In this document: positions 4,839-5,101 of the stretch, one piece after another
Layout of the letters: each line of letters opens with the position of its first letter
Numbering within the stretch: position 1 is the first letter of the stretch
Source: Jatrophihabitans sp.
Lineage (GTDB): Bacteria > Actinomycetota > Actinomycetes > Mycobacteriales > Jatrophihabitantaceae
Assembly: GCA_025966255.1 (NCBI GenBank)
Contig: JAOPVG010000507.1
Coordinates: 1-5,101 of the forward strand
DNA: 5,101 nt
Direction of reading: 5' to 3'
Notes under the pieces: generated by a model
What the model was told of the DNA's origin: nothing
Database searches by the model: none
What the model saw: the letters and a program-made list of their open reading frames with translations, nothing else
Position numbers and translations under genes: made by a program

Positions 4839-5101
4839 ATGAGCTCGGAAGCGCCGTCCCGCCGTTACGACTCGACGCGTCGTCGGCAGATGGCCGCCCG
4901 CACCCGCGCCGAGGTGTTGTCAGCCGCCAGTGACCTCTTCGTCGAGCGGGGCTGGTCGGGTACGTCGATCCGCGACGTCGCCCGCGGGGCCGGCGTCTCC
5001 GTCGAGACCGTCTACGCCTCCGTCGGCACCAAGGCGGAGCTGCTCAAGACCGCCGTGGAGATCAGTGTCGTCGGCGACGACGAGCCGATCCCGCTTGCGG
5101 A
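4839..5101 (+). CDS. TetR-family transcriptional regulator, N-terminal part (3' end outside window)
   Basis: The 87 complete codons visible include the whole TetR-type DNA-binding domain. A basic lead (1-23) comes first, then helix 1 (RAEVLSAASDLFVERGW, 23-39), the helix-turn-helix TSIRDVARGAGVSVETVYASVG (42-63), and KAELLK (65-70) beginning helix 4. The ligand-binding and dimerisation domain lies beyond the right edge, so neither effector nor targets can be told. ATG at 4839 is supported by the helix positions and by the promoter box six bases upstream. It follows the MmcQ/YjbR-like gene by 91 bases on the same strand but appears separately transcribed. Confidence 0.92.
   Translation, partial: MSSEAPSRRYDSTRRRQMAARTRAEVLSAASDLFVERGWSGTSIRDVARGAGVSVETVYASVGTKAELLKTAVEISVVGDDEPIPLA

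Overview
The window reads as chromosome of a high-GC Gram-positive bacterium, most likely an actinomycete. The reasons are the strong G/C bias at third codon positions, the GTG starts, a TetR gene that looks leaderless (a TAnnnT -10 box six bases before the ATG), and the gene families present. No phage gene, insertion sequence, CRISPR array or RNA gene is visible.

Layout. Positions 1-612 (minus) hold the N-terminal part of a UvrD/PcrA-like superfamily 1 DNA helicase that runs off the left edge. A divergent gap of about 200 bases follows, with a 20-base near-perfect inverted repeat (733-752) and a possible six-codon leader reading frame. Next is a NarL/FixJ-type response regulator (810-1493, plus). 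It converges on, and overlaps by 42 bases, a soluble Ser/Thr protein kinase gene (1452-2330, minus). Upstream of the kinase on the minus strand are a very small gene (2408-2515) and a complete ABC exporter half-transporter (2521-4236). The order of transcription is exporter, small gene, kinase. A divergent gap of 133 bases separates the exporter from an MmcQ/YjbR-family gene (4370-4747, plus). A TetR-family regulator follows (4839 onward, plus) and runs off the right edge.

The most interesting part is the minus-strand cluster exporter - small peptide - kinase. The small gene encodes 35 residues with Arg at every second position from 16 to 34, forming an RD-repeat followed by an RS-repeat, and it has a near-ideal Shine-Dalgarno sequence that overlaps the exporter stop codon. 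A serine-arginine repeat peptide beside a stand-alone Ser/Thr kinase and an exporter suggests, as inference only, that the peptide is a kinase substrate and perhaps exported. A long hairpin lies between the peptide and the kinase and may set their expression ratio.

The remaining genes look like ordinary chromosomal genes. The response regulator has no histidine kinase partner in the window. The TetR gene has a candidate operator lying exactly in its promoter spacer, which would fit autoregulation.
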